Assembly (NCBI RefSeq): GCF_001792815.1
Contig: NZ_CP017674.1
Location: 2,294,001-2,358,000 of the forward strand
Length of the DNA stretch: 64,000 bases
Direction of reading: 5' to 3'
Source: Microbacterium sp. BH-3-3-3
GTDB taxonomy: Bacteria > Actinomycetota > Actinomycetes > Actinomycetales > Microbacteriaceae
Shown: piece by piece, positions 44,446 through 53,050 of the stretch
How the letters are laid out: each line of letters begins with the position of its first letter
Position numbering within the stretch: the first letter of the stretch is position 1
The notes under the pieces: generated by a model
Database searches by the model: none
Seen by the model: the letters and a program-made list of their open reading frames with translations, nothing else
Told to the model about the DNA's origin: nothing
Position numbers and translations under genes: made by a program

Positions 44446-45669
44446 TCAGGCGCGGCCGGCGTGCACGGCCTCGAGGGCCGAGGCGTCGGCGTCGGACATG
44501 CCCTCGATCGGCTCGCCGTTCCACACGATGTCGTCGCCGAGGGCGGCGAGGATCTCTTTGCGGTCGCCGTGCGAGATCTTCGCGCCGTGCACGATGGTCG
44601 CGGGGCTCCACAGCATCGCGGCACCGTCCCACCAGCCCGCGCCCACGTCGCGCACGTGCAGCAGGTCGTGCAGCGTCTTCGATAGGTGCGACAGCGGCTC
44701 GGTGAAGGCGTCGGCGAGAACCGCGAGGGTGATCTGCCGCTCGGTGCCGGCGATGGCGACGACGGGCTCGTCGAGCCGGCCCTCGATCGCCTTCGACACG
44801 TCGGCGGCCTCGAGCAGGATCACGCCGTTGGTCGGACGCGGGTTGCACTCGATGATCTTGTAGTCGGGCGCGGCCTCGCTGCCGTGGTCGACGAAGTCGA
44901 ACGAGATCTGGCCCGAGAAGCCGGGGTCGAGCGCGTCGACGAGCTGCTGCGTGTAGCGCAGGGTGTCGGTGCTGTCGACGGCGATGAACGCGATGGCCGT
45001 GGAGTGCGCCCACTGCTCGGCGGCCTTGTACGTGGTGTGGGCCAGCACCTTGCCGTCGACGACGACGCTGTACGTGCAGACCATGGGCCCGTCGACGAAG
45101 GGCTGCACGAGCCACGGCTGCTCGGGGGTGGGCACGCACTCCTCGACGGGGATCTTGCCCGCGAGCGGACCCGTGTTGGTCAGCAGGCCCACGCCGCCGC
45201 GCGAGAAGGCCGCGCGGGCGAAGAAGCGGGGGAAGCTGTCGATGGCGGCGCGCAGCTCGTCGGGCGAGGTGACGACGACCGTCTCGGGGATGGGCACCCC
45301 GGCATCCTGGGCCAGGCGTTGGAAGCTGGCCTTGTCGTGCAGGCGGGCCAGGTCGGCGAAGTCCCCGGCGAACAGGCGCACGCTCGAGGGCAGGTCGGCC
45401 ACGCGCGCGGCGAGGTAGAACACCTCCTCGAACGTGGGGATGATCAGGTCGATGCTGTGCTTTTCGACGTAGTCGGAGACCGCGGCGATGAACGCGTCGG
45501 TCTCGAAGCGCGGGGAGGGCGTCGCGAGGTGCCCGGCGAGGAAGCGCGAGTGGTTGCCCACGGCCCCGTCGTAGGTGTCGCTGGCGAAGACGGTATGCCC
45601 GACGCTGCCGAGCTTGCGGATCAGGTCGAGAGCGAACGTGTTGCGGGAACTGGTGACGAGCACGCGCAT
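44446..45669 (-). CDS. ATP-grasp domain protein
   Basis: The 407-residue protein has an N-terminal Rossmann-like region (MRVLVTSSRNTFALDLIRKLG), an ATP-grasp core with DKASFQRLAQDAGVPIPETV and a metal/ATP-binding FDFVDHG...KIIECNPRPTNG segment. It resembles carbamoyl-phosphate synthase-like ligases of unknown substrate that form acyl-phosphates and amide bonds. It is divergent from a second, circularly permuted ATP-grasp gene with a 118-base gap. The ATG at 45669 lies directly ahead of the conserved strand. Confidence 0.85.
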   Translation of the reverse strand: MRVLVTSSRNTFALDLIRKLGSVGHTVFASDTYDGAVGNHSRFLAGHLATPSPRFETDAFIAAVSDYVEKHSIDLIIPTFEEVFYLAARVADLPSSVRLFAGDFADLARLHDKASFQRLAQDAGVPIPETVVVTSPDELRAAIDSFPRFFARAAFSRGGVGLLTNTGPLAGKIPVEECVPTPEQPWLVQPFVDGPMVCTYSVVVDGKVLAHTTYKAAEQWAHSTAIAFIAVDSTDTLRYTQQLVDALDPGFSGQISFDFVDHGSEAAPDYKIIECNPRPTNGVILLEAADVSKAIEGRLDEPVVAIAGTERQITLAVLADAFTEPLSHLSKTLHDLLHVRDVGAGWWDGAAMLWSPATIVHGAKISHGDRKEILAALGDDIVWNGEPIEGMSDADASALEAVHAGRA

Positions 45670-45787
45670 GGAGGCACCCTTATCGTGGCGGCGGACGTTG
45701 GCGTCACTCTATCGATCGCCCGTGTCCGCGCACGTGTCACCGGCGGAGGAAACGTGTCGGCAACACGGCGCTGAGTAGAGTCATCGC

Positions 45788-47503
45788 ATGGGTGACCTGT
45801 TCGACGGTTACGGCTCCACGCTGGCGCCGCGCAAAACCGCATCCGGCGTTCCGGCGTACGACGAGATGTTCGGCGGTCCGGCTGGTCCCGGAGACGCCGT
45901 GCCCTCGCGCGAGGCGTACCGGGAGCTGTACCAGACGCTCGCGAAGATGACGCAGCAAGAACTGCGCGGTCGCACCGAGTCCCTCGCGAGTTCGTATCTG
46001 GCGCAGGGCGTCACGTTCGACTTCGCGGGCGAGGAACGGCCCTTCCCCCTGGATGCCGTACCCCGGGTCATCGCGTACGACGAGTGGTCGCGCATCGAGG
46101 CCGGCGTCAAACAGCGCGTCCGTGCGCTGGAGGCCTTCCTCGACGACGCGTACGGCAACCAGCACTGCGTGCGCGACGGCATCCTCCCCGCCGGTCTCAT
46201 CGCGTCGTCGCAGTACTTCTACCGCCAGGCCGCCGGCATCCGCAGTGCCAACGGCGTGCGCATCCAGGTGTCGGGCATCGATCTGATCCGCGACGAGCAC
46301 GGCGAGATGCGGGTGCTCGAAGACAACGTGCGCGTTCCCTCGGGGGTCTCGTACGTCATCTCGAACCGCCGCGTGATGGCGCAGACCCTGCCCGAGCTGT
46401 TCGTCTCGATGCGGGTGCGCCCGGTCGGCGATTACCCGAACAAGCTGCTGTCGGCGCTGCGCGCGTCGGCCCCGCCCGGAATCGACGACCCGAACATCGT
46501 CGTGCTCACCCCGGGCGTCTACAACTCCGCCTACTTCGAGCACACGCTGCTCGCGCGCCTCATGGGCGTGGAGCTGGTCGAGGGGCGCGACCTGCTGTGC
46601 ATCGGCGGCAAGGTCTTCATGCGCACCACCCGCGGCCCCCAGCGTGTCGACGTGATCTACCGTCGCGTCGACGACGAGTTCCTCGACCCGCTGCAGTTCC
46701 GCGCCGACTCCATGCTCGGCGCCCCCGGGATCATGCTCGCCGCCCGGTTGGGCAACGTCACGATCGCCAACGCCGTCGGCAACGGCGTCGCCGACGACAA
46801 GCTGCTCTACACCTACGTGCCCGAGCTCATCCGGTACTACCTGGCCGAGGAGCCCATCCTCAAGAACGTCGACACGTGGCGGCTCGAAGACCCGGGCGCC
46901 CTCGAAGAGGTGCTCGATCGTCTGCCCGAACTGGTCGTGAAGCCCGTCGACGGCTCGGGCGGCAAGGGTCTGGTCGTGGGCCCCGACGCCTCGCCGGCCG
47001 AACTCGACACGCTGCGCAAGCGCCTGCTCGCCGACCCGCGCGGGTGGATCGCTCAGCCGGTGGTCATGCTGTCGACCATCCCCACGCTGGTCGAAGACGG
47101 CATGCGCCCGCGGCACGCCGACCTGCGTCCCTTCGCGGTGAACGACGGCGACGACATCTGGGTGCTGCCCGGCGGCCTGACCCGCGTCGCCCTTCCCGAG
47201 GGACAGCTCGTGGTCAACTCCAGCCAGGGCGGCGGGTCGAAGGACACGTGGATCGTCGGCGGATCGGCCCCCTCGCACGTCGAGTACGGCCAGGGTCAGG
47301 GCGTGTCGGGTCTCGTGGCCGATCAGGCCGCGGTCACCGAGTCGATCCCGATCATCTACGACGGCCAGCCCGCCCCCGCCACCTCGCCCCGCGACCAACG
47401 CCCGGGCCGCGATCAACAGGAGCAGCAGCAACAGGATGCCGGTGTGCAGCACGGCCCCCAGGCCGAGCAGCAGCAGCAAGCGCGAGAGGTGCCGGAATGC
47501 TGA
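45788..47503 (+). CDS. Circularly permuted type 2 ATP-grasp protein
   Basis: The 571-residue protein belongs to the circularly permuted ATP-grasp group (DUF404/DUF407 type). Recognisable are RVLEDNVRVPSGVSYV, PELVVKPVDGSGGKGLVVG with the ATP-binding Lys and Gly-rich loop, and QPVVMLSTIPTLVEDG. The last 40 residues are Gln-rich (QQEQQQQ). This family is known from conserved operons with alpha-E and transglutaminase-like proteins and is predicted, not proven, to make or modify peptide bonds. It overlaps the alpha-E gene by 7 bases. Confidence 0.9.
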   Translation: MGDLFDGYGSTLAPRKTASGVPAYDEMFGGPAGPGDAVPSREAYRELYQTLAKMTQQELRGRTESLASSYLAQGVTFDFAGEERPFPLDAVPRVIAYDEWSRIEAGVKQRVRALEAFLDDAYGNQHCVRDGILPAGLIASSQYFYRQAAGIRSANGVRIQVSGIDLIRDEHGEMRVLEDNVRVPSGVSYVISNRRVMAQTLPELFVSMRVRPVGDYPNKLLSALRASAPPGIDDPNIVVLTPGVYNSAYFEHTLLARLMGVELVEGRDLLCIGGKVFMRTTRGPQRVDVIYRRVDDEFLDPLQFRADSMLGAPGIMLAARLGNVTIANAVGNGVADDKLLYTYVPELIRYYLAEEPILKNVDTWRLEDPGALEEVLDRLPELVVKPVDGSGGKGLVVGPDASPAELDTLRKRLLADPRGWIAQPVVMLSTIPTLVEDGMRPRHADLRPFAVNDGDDIWVLPGGLTRVALPEGQLVVNSSQGGGSKDTWIVGGSAPSHVEYGQGQGVSGLVADQAAVTESIPIIYDGQPAPATSPRDQRPGRDQQEQQQQDAGVQHGPQAEQQQQAREVPEC

Positions 47504-48429
47504 GTCGGATCGCCGAGAGCCTGTTCTGGATCGGGCGCTACATCGAGCGCAGCGACGGGACCGCGCGCATCCTCGACGTGCACCTGCAACTGCTGCTCGA
47601 GGATCCGTGGATCGACGAGGACACCGCCTGCCGGTCGCTGCTCAGCGTGATGGGGTCGGCCTGGCCCGAGGAACTCGACACCGTGCGTCGCGACGACGTG
47701 CTCGCGCGTCTGGCCGTCGACCGCATGAACCCGTCGAGCATCGCCTACTCGATCACCGCGGCGCGCGAGAACGCCCGCCGGGCTCGCGAGATCGTGTCGA
47801 CGGAACTGTGGGAGATCCTCAACACCACGAACTCCCGCATGCCGCGCCGCCTGCAGACCGACAAGGTGCACGAGTTCTTCCAGTGGGTGCGCGAGCGCGC
47901 CGCCCTCGCGATCGGCATCGTCGACTCCTCGACCAACCGCGACGAGGCGTGGCAGTTCTTCACCCTCGGGCGCAGCATCGAGCGCACCGACATGACGGCT
48001 CGCCTGCTGGCCACCCGCTCGCTCACCGAGGTGTCGGGTCCGTCGTGGACGACGATCCTGCGCTCCTGCGGGGCGTACGAGGCGTACCTGCGCACCTACC
48101 GCGGCATGCCCAGTGCGCGAAACGCCGCCGAGTTCCTGCTGCTCGACCGTCTCTTCCCGCGGTCGATCATCTACTCGATCCAGCGGGCGGAGGACTGCAT
48201 GAGCGCGATCGACCCCCGCGCCGACCGCGTCGGACACTCCAACACGGTGCTGCGCGCCCTCGGACAGATCCGCAACGACCTCGAGTACCGCCCGGTCAGC
48301 GACATCCTCGCGGAGTTGCCCGAACACATGCAGCGCGTGCAGACGGTCTCGCGCGAGGCGTCGGAGGCCATCCGCTCGCGGTTCTTCCCGACGCAGGCCG
48401 AGCCCAGCTGGATCGGAGAGATCTCGTGA
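47497..48429 (+). CDS. Alpha-E domain protein
   Basis: The 310-residue all-helical protein begins MLSRIAESLFWIGRYIERSD, the signature of the alpha-E (DUF403) family. Internal Arg/Glu motifs such as FFTLGRSIERTDMTARLL repeat the same helical pattern. No catalytic residues are established. It lies between the ATP-grasp and transglutaminase genes, overlapping both (7 and 4 bases), as in many bacteria, so a complex of the three is likely. Confidence 0.92.
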   Translation: MLSRIAESLFWIGRYIERSDGTARILDVHLQLLLEDPWIDEDTACRSLLSVMGSAWPEELDTVRRDDVLARLAVDRMNPSSIAYSITAARENARRAREIVSTELWEILNTTNSRMPRRLQTDKVHEFFQWVRERAALAIGIVDSSTNRDEAWQFFTLGRSIERTDMTARLLATRSLTEVSGPSWTTILRSCGAYEAYLRTYRGMPSARNAAEFLLLDRLFPRSIIYSIQRAEDCMSAIDPRADRVGHSNTVLRALGQIRNDLEYRPVSDILAELPEHMQRVQTVSREASEAIRSRFFPTQAEPSWIGEIS

Positions 48430-49271
48430 AACGCCTCCGCATCGAACACCAGACCGGCTTCGCCTACCCGGGCGACGTGTCGGCGTCGTACAACGAGGCG
48501 CGCATGCTGCCGCACTCCACCGACAGCCAGTTCGTGCTGAGTTCGTCGCTCGACATCGAGCCCTCGACCTCGGTGAACCAGTACGTCGACTACTTCGGCA
48601 CGCGCGTCGCGGCGTTCGACGTGCTGTCGCCGCACCAGGCGCTCACGATCACGGCGCGCTCACTCGTCGAGGTGCGGCCGCGCCCGATCGAGCACGCCGA
48701 CATCACGTGGGAGCAGTTGGCGTCCGAGTCGGCGCGCTCGATCACCACGGTCGAGCAGCTGACGCAGACCCGCCGCACGACCCCGCACGCCGAGGTGGCC
48801 GAGCTCGCCCGTGCCATCGCCGCGCAGCACGACCGCCCGGGTCCGGCCGCGCACGCCATCGTCGAGGCCGTGGGTGACGCGATCGACTACATGCAGGGCG
48901 TCACGGGAGTGCACTCCACCGCGGTCGACGCGTGGGAGGCTCGCAAGGGCGTCTGCCAGGACATCGCCCACATCGCGATCGGGGCGCTGCGCGAAGTCGG
49001 CATCCCGGCCCGGTACGTCTCGGGCTACCTGCACCCGAAGCCGTCCGCCGAGGTCGGCGAGGCCGTGACGGGCGAGTCGCACGCGTGGGTGGAGTGGTTC
49101 GCCGGCGACTGGCAGGGCTTCGACCCCACCAACAACATCGAGATCGGCGACCGTCACGTACTCGTCGGTCGCGGCCGCGACTACAACGACGTGCCGCCGC
49201 TGCGCGGCGTGTACGCCGGCCCCGGCAAGAGCAATCTCAAGGTGAAGGTCACGATCACGCGCGAGACCTGA
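48426..49271 (+). CDS. Transglutaminase-like cysteine protease family protein
   Basis: The 281-residue protein has an N-terminal beta-rich domain of bacterial transglutaminase-like proteins and a papain-like core. The catalytic triad is visible: Cys in RKGVCQDIAH, His in GESHAWVEWF and Asp in GFDPTNN. There is no signal peptide, so action is cytosolic. The GTG start overlaps the alpha-E stop by 4 bases. With the ATP-grasp partner it probably cuts or transfers amide bonds on an unidentified peptide. Confidence 0.9.
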   Translation: MKRLRIEHQTGFAYPGDVSASYNEARMLPHSTDSQFVLSSSLDIEPSTSVNQYVDYFGTRVAAFDVLSPHQALTITARSLVEVRPRPIEHADITWEQLASESARSITTVEQLTQTRRTTPHAEVAELARAIAAQHDRPGPAAHAIVEAVGDAIDYMQGVTGVHSTAVDAWEARKGVCQDIAHIAIGALREVGIPARYVSGYLHPKPSAEVGEAVTGESHAWVEWFAGDWQGFDPTNNIEIGDRHVLVGRGRDYNDVPPLRGVYAGPGKSNLKVKVTITRET

Positions 49272-49288
49272 CGCTGGTTACCCGGAAA

Positions 49289-49305
49289 TATACGCAGAGC
49301 GTATA
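49289..49305. promoter_or_regulatory. Palindrome TATACGC/GCGTATA upstream of abiEi
   Basis: TATACGC and GCGTATA are perfect 7-base arms around AGA. The dyad lies 23 bases before the AbiEi start, in an A+T-rich segment, where AbiEi-type antitoxins are known to bind inverted repeats and repress their own operon. A second TATAG-like stretch follows just downstream. Confidence 0.55.
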
Positions 49306-49328
49306 GTTCCAGGGGTATAGGAGGGTTC

Positions 49329-49976
49329 ATGGGCGCCGACGTCGACATCGCACGGTCGATTGCTGCGTCACCGTTGCGCACAGCCCGCCTGAAAGACCTC
49401 CCTCCGCTCGTTCGGAACACGTGGCGAACCGTTGAGAGGTTGACGGACCGCGGCGCGCTGGTGCGACTGTCTCATGGTGTCTATACCGCTCCCCCCGATG
49501 GGGAAGACGGGCGTTCTTGGCGACCGTCGCTCGAGTCCACCGCCTTGGCTATCGCTGCGGCACGGGTGGGCGGCCGGTCGGCCGCCCTGATGGGAACAAG
49601 CGCGGCCCGCTACTGGGGAGTCCTTCCCCGAGCGATCGGTGTAGCAACCGTCGCGGTCGACCGGGGGAAGCACTCGGCCTTGGAACTGGATCACGGAGGA
49701 ACCGTCCTCTTCGTCCCGCGGCGTTTTGATCTGCTCGATCTCGTCTTGGAGCGCACGAGTCTTGGGCGTGGGCTCGTCACGACGCCGGCGCAGACGCTTT
49801 TCGATCTGCTTTCGCGGCGTCCCGCTGATGGCCTCGAGAAAGAGATCGATGGGGCAGTCGACAATCTGATCGCTCGGGTCGAGGTCCCCGATTACGCGGA
49901 TGTCCTCGCACGCTCTGCTCGCCCGGGCAAAGCTGCTCGCGCCGCACTCGAACGCCTGCGAGAGAAGTATGAGTGA
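49329..49976 (+). CDS. abiEi: AbiEi-family antitoxin/transcriptional regulator
   Basis: The 215-residue protein matches the AbiEi family: an N-terminal winged helix (RTARLKDLPPLVRNTWRTVE), a region LVRLSHGVYTAPPDG, and a C-terminal antitoxin domain (VTTPAQTLFDLLSRRP). AbiE systems protect against phage by abortive infection, with AbiEii as nucleotidyltransferase toxin and AbiEi as antitoxin and autoregulator. It uses more A/T-ending codons than the chromosome around it. A GGAGG lies upstream of the ATG at 49329. It overlaps the abiEii start by 8 bases. Confidence 0.82.
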   Translation: MGADVDIARSIAASPLRTARLKDLPPLVRNTWRTVERLTDRGALVRLSHGVYTAPPDGEDGRSWRPSLESTALAIAAARVGGRSAALMGTSAARYWGVLPRAIGVATVAVDRGKHSALELDHGGTVLFVPRRFDLLDLVLERTSLGRGLVTTPAQTLFDLLSRRPADGLEKEIDGAVDNLIARVEVPDYADVLARSARPGKAARAALERLREKYE

Positions 49977-50160
49977 GGCGCGCCCGACGTTCGGTGGTCG
50001 TGGACCTACGGTCGGTGTCCTCGACGAGGAAGAGCGGCGCGCGGTTCAACGGCTCTTCGGTGTCGCCGCAGAGCAGGTGGCCCGAGATCATGTCGTCTCC
50101 CATGCGCTGGCGGCCATAGCCGAGCTGAGTACGAACCATGTCGTCTTCTTCGGCGGAACG
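49969..50160 (+). pseudogene. abiEii: abiEii toxin gene, 5' part, interrupted by the transposon
   Basis: The ATG at 49969 overlaps the abiEi stop by 8 bases. The 64 codons read SEARPTFGGRG and then the beginning of the nucleotidyltransferase core, ending VVFFGGT exactly at the transposon boundary. The frame would run on into the element and end there without the rest of the toxin. The 3' part, with LSEDIDL, lies at 62504-63133. The joined gene would encode 273 residues. Confidence 0.9.
50152..50160. repeat. 9-bp target-site duplication, left copy
   Basis: GGCGGAACG lies immediately before the first base of the left terminal repeat and recurs immediately after the right terminal repeat at 62495-62503. 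Confidence 0.9.
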
Positions 50161-50200
50161 TGTGGAGTTGCTCTTTCTGTGGCGGCGTTCTGTGATCACT
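50161..50200 (+). repeat. Left terminal inverted repeat
   Basis: The 40 bases share 36 with the inverse of 62455-62494 and start TGTGGAGTTGCTC; TGTG recurs at offsets 17 and 30, which may be transposase-binding sites. Confidence 0.88.
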
Positions 50201-50230
50201 TCGTATCGCAGGGGTGGTGGTCGCTCGCGT

Positions 50231-51229
50231 CTACGCCTCGGCGTGCAGACCGATCGCGACCAGGTGTGCAGCCGCGTCGCGGACGCGCTTGGGCGCGTCG
50301 TCGGCGTGCCCGTGCTGAGCGGTGACGGCCATAGTGAGAGCGTCGCCGTGCAGGCGCGGGTGGTGCCAGATGGTCGCCGCGATCCCGTCGAGCACGTGCA
50401 CGGTGTCGGCGGCGAGGACGACGACCCGCTGCCCGTCCGTGACCGCGTTGCGCCCGGGGATCTCCGACCAGCGGTCCTCCTGTGCGGGCGGAGTTGCGAG
50501 GAGGCCGGCGGTGATCGGGACGAGCTGCTCGGCGTCGCGGTAGCGGACGCGGTACACGCCGCCGATGCCGGCGGCGAGGCGGGCGAGGATCGGGATGCCG
50601 TTCTCGAGCGCCGGCAGGGCGCTCGTCTCGGGGACCAGGAGCGGGATCGCGTCGGCCAGGTCGAGGAGTTCCAGCTGCGCCGCCCCGATCAGGTACGGGT
50701 CGCGGTCGAGGATCACGAGCGCGGCCAGCCGCGGGTGCGCGGGCGCGGGGAGGAGGCCGAGCGCGTCGGGGGAGAAGGGCCGCTTGGGCATGCCCTCCGC
50801 GGTGCGGAGGAGGAGAGGCTTCTCGTAGGGGAGGATCCGCCCGTCCGGGGTGATCCCGGTGGTCTCGTCGGTGAGGTATCCGTAGGAGCGGCCCAGGGTC
50901 GCGGCGGCCGTCGTCTTCCCGCGACCGGACGGGCCGACGAGCACGATCGCCGCGCCGGTCCGGTCCGCGAGGGCGCAGGCATGCAGCATCAGGAGAGAGC
51001 CCTGCGCGGCCTCGATCACCCGCAGCGTCACCTCCGCGATCGCCTGCGCCGCCCGATGCTCGAACGCATCCGGCGTGCTCACCATGGTGAAGGAGCTGTG
51101 GCTCGGAAGATCGGGTCTCGCGTGGCGCGTGCGCTGCCATAGGGCGGTCATGCCCTCGCGGTCCTTCGTGGATACCGCGCTGAGGTCGACGCCGATCGAT
51201 CGACCGAGAGCACGAATCGTGAGCATCAC
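50231..51229 (-). CDS. HprK-like ATPase with C-terminal PqqD-like domain
   Basis: The 332-residue protein has an N-terminal HPr kinase/phosphorylase-like nucleotide-binding core (P-loop GPSGRGKTTAAATL near residue 100) and, at about residues 255-325, a PqqD-like winged-helix domain (VTDGQRVVVLAADTVHVLDG). PqqD-like domains bind leader peptides of ribosomal peptides, and HprK-like kinases occur in some lasso-peptide clusters. No precursor peptide or maturase is visible here. It lies 70 bases inside the transposon end and 37 bases downstream of the Tat-exported protein gene, likely one transcript. Confidence 0.72.
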   Translation of the reverse strand: MMLTIRALGRSIGVDLSAVSTKDREGMTALWQRTRHARPDLPSHSSFTMVSTPDAFEHRAAQAIAEVTLRVIEAAQGSLLMLHACALADRTGAAIVLVGPSGRGKTTAAATLGRSYGYLTDETTGITPDGRILPYEKPLLLRTAEGMPKRPFSPDALGLLPAPAHPRLAALVILDRDPYLIGAAQLELLDLADAIPLLVPETSALPALENGIPILARLAAGIGGVYRVRYRDAEQLVPITAGLLATPPAQEDRWSEIPGRNAVTDGQRVVVLAADTVHVLDGIAATIWHHPRLHGDALTMAVTAQHGHADDAPKRVRDAAAHLVAIGLHAEA

Positions 51230-51266
51230 GGCCGGCGAGTTGCGGGACGTGTGCTCCGCCTGCGGA

Positions 51267-51827
51267 TCAGCGACCGTCCGGCATGAACACTGCCGCGAAG
51301 GAGGTCTGCGCGGAGGAGTCGGACGCCGTGACGGCGATCGTGGCGGAGTCGCCGCTGCGATTCATGATGCAGAGGAAGCGGAGACTCTGCCCCGCGTCCA
51401 GCGGGCTGAAGCCGTAGGTCTCGACAGCATTCGGCTTGCCAGAGCCGCTGAGATTGAACGCTTGGCTTTCCCCTCCACCGTTGTCGACGCCGACGATCAG
51501 CGAGCGCCGATCATCCCGTGTCGAGTAGACGAAACGCACCGCGCTGAACACCTGCGTCTCCTGCGAGGTGTTGGTGATGGTGAACACCGCCTGAGTGAGG
51601 CCGAACTGGGTCAACTCCGGCGTACTCCAGGTGCCGGTCAGTCTGTCGAACGGCGGCGGCGGGGTCGTGCTCGCGTGCGCGGAGGGCGCGCCGACGGCGG
51701 CGATGGCGAGAGGCACAGACCAGCCGGCGGCCTGCGCGACACGGCGGCGCGAGGGGCCGGCCTGGTCGGTGGTGGCGTCGTCGTGCTCATTCGTGGGTGC
51801 TGCGCTCCGCAGCGGTCGGTCCGGCAT
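51267..51827 (-). CDS. Tat-exported hypothetical protein
   Basis: I do not recognise a family. The 186-residue product carries a twin-arginine signal (PSRRRVAQAAGWSVPLAIAA ending with AHA) followed by a Thr/Pro-rich linker and a Ser/Thr/Asn-rich beta-sandwich-like region (FTITNTSQETQVFSAVRFVY). The start at 51827 is uncertain, because the open frame extends to 51965 and no clear ribosome-binding site is seen. It precedes the HprK-like gene by 37 bases and is probably its partner. Confidence 0.6.
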   Translation of the reverse strand: MPDRPLRSAAPTNEHDDATTDQAGPSRRRVAQAAGWSVPLAIAAVGAPSAHASTTPPPPFDRLTGTWSTPELTQFGLTQAVFTITNTSQETQVFSAVRFVYSTRDDRRSLIVGVDNGGGESQAFNLSGSGKPNAVETYGFSPLDAGQSLRFLCIMNRSGDSATIAVTASDSSAQTSFAAVFMPDGR

Positions 51828-52030
51828 CGGGATCGGAAGGAGCGGCGGCCGCGAGACGTGGGGCGGTCCGGTGTCCGTGCCGCGCAGCGTCGGCACGGTC
51901 CGGTCGACGTGCGCGGGGGACGCGACACTCGACGCGCTCAGTGTGACGCATCTCCCATCGATCACCCGAGGATCGGCGTATCCCCCGTTAAGAGCGTGCG
52001 CCTGACGGCTACCCGGGGGCCGAGCCGATT

Positions 52031-52045
52031 GTCCCGTAAGGGGAT
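52031..52045. repeat. 15-bp direct repeat, copy A
   Basis: GTCCCGTAAGGGGAT is found here and again at 58530-58544 in the same orientation, followed in both by a partly matching ACCGG. The core TCCCGTAAGGGGA is itself nearly palindromic. The two copies bracket the esterase/MFS/TetR cargo. Confidence 0.6.
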
Positions 52046-52062
52046 GGCCAACCGGTCGCGGT

Positions 52063-53022
52063 TCAGCTCCTGAGTGCGCGTCGAGCGTGGACCGCTCGGA
52101 GGGCTTGCAGTCCCTCTTCTCGCCAGGCTTGAGCGGAGGCCATGACTTTCGTGAAGGCGCTGGATCCGTGGATGTGCCCGCGTTGGAGGGAGAACGTGGC
52201 GGGTACTCCGGCGGCGGTGAGGCGTTCGGCGTAGCGTGCGCCGTCGTCGGCGATGGGGTCGTATTCCGCGGACATGATGTGCGCCGGGGGCAGGTCGTTG
52301 AGGTTCTCGGCGAGGAGTGGTGAGGCGTAAGGGTTGGTCGCGTCGGCCTCGGGCGGAAGGTACAGGCGTCGGCACAGGTGCAGGGTCTGCTCGGTGAGTC
52401 CGTAGCCGGTGGCGTTTCGGCGGATGGAGGGGCTGCTGAAGGTGAAGTCGAGCGCGGGGACTTCCAGCAGTTGGAAGGCGATCGCGGGGCCGTTGTTGTC
52501 TCGGGCTTTTAGGCAGAGGGCGGCGGCGAGGTTGGCGCCGGCGGATCCTCCGCCGACGGTGATCAGGTCGGCGCGGGCGCCGAGGTTCTCGATGTTCTCG
52601 GCGACCCAGAGCAGCGCGGCGTAGCTGTCGTTCAGGGCGGTGGGGAAGGGGTGTTCGGGGGCTTTGCGGTACTCGACGGCGACAACGATGCAGTCTGCTC
52701 CGGCGGCGCGTTCCTGGCAGAGGATGTCGATGACGATCGAGTGGATGGTGCCGCCGATCCATCCGCCGCCGTGGAAGTAGAGGTGGATGGGGTGGGGGCC
52801 GTCGCTGTCGGGGTGGAAGACGTTGAGGGTGATCTCCCCGTCCTGGACGGGGAGTCTCGCGGTGCGCTTGCTTCGGACGGGTGGGGCGGGTTCGAGCAGC
52901 TGCTCGGCGAGTGCGGCGGCGGCGGCGTTCTCCTGCGAGCGGAAGGCGGCGATGTCCTCGATCTCGGCGGGGACGGGCGGCATGGTCTCGAGCAGGGGGA
53001 CGAGGAATGGGTCGAGCGGCAT
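52063..53022 (-). CDS. Alpha/beta hydrolase, hormone-sensitive lipase (GDXG) family esterase
   Basis: This 319-residue carboxylesterase has the HGGGWIGG oxyanion motif, the nucleophile elbow GGGSAGANLA, the acid in SAEYDPIADDG and the His in GHIHGSS. Family members cut short-chain esters. No signal peptide is visible. It is the last gene of a probable operon with the SxxK esterase and MFS transporter genes, reading in the same direction with short gaps of about 30 bases. Cargo of the transposon. Confidence 0.9.
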   Translation of the reverse strand: MPLDPFLVPLLETMPPVPAEIEDIAAFRSQENAAAAALAEQLLEPAPPVRSKRTARLPVQDGEITLNVFHPDSDGPHPIHLYFHGGGWIGGTIHSIVIDILCQERAAGADCIVVAVEYRKAPEHPFPTALNDSYAALLWVAENIENLGARADLITVGGGSAGANLAAALCLKARDNNGPAIAFQLLEVPALDFTFSSPSIRRNATGYGLTEQTLHLCRRLYLPPEADATNPYASPLLAENLNDLPPAHIMSAEYDPIADDGARYAERLTAAGVPATFSLQRGHIHGSSAFTKVMASAQAWREEGLQALRAVHARRALRS

Positions 53023-53050
53023 GGGTCTTCTCCTTCGAAGAGGTGGGGTG

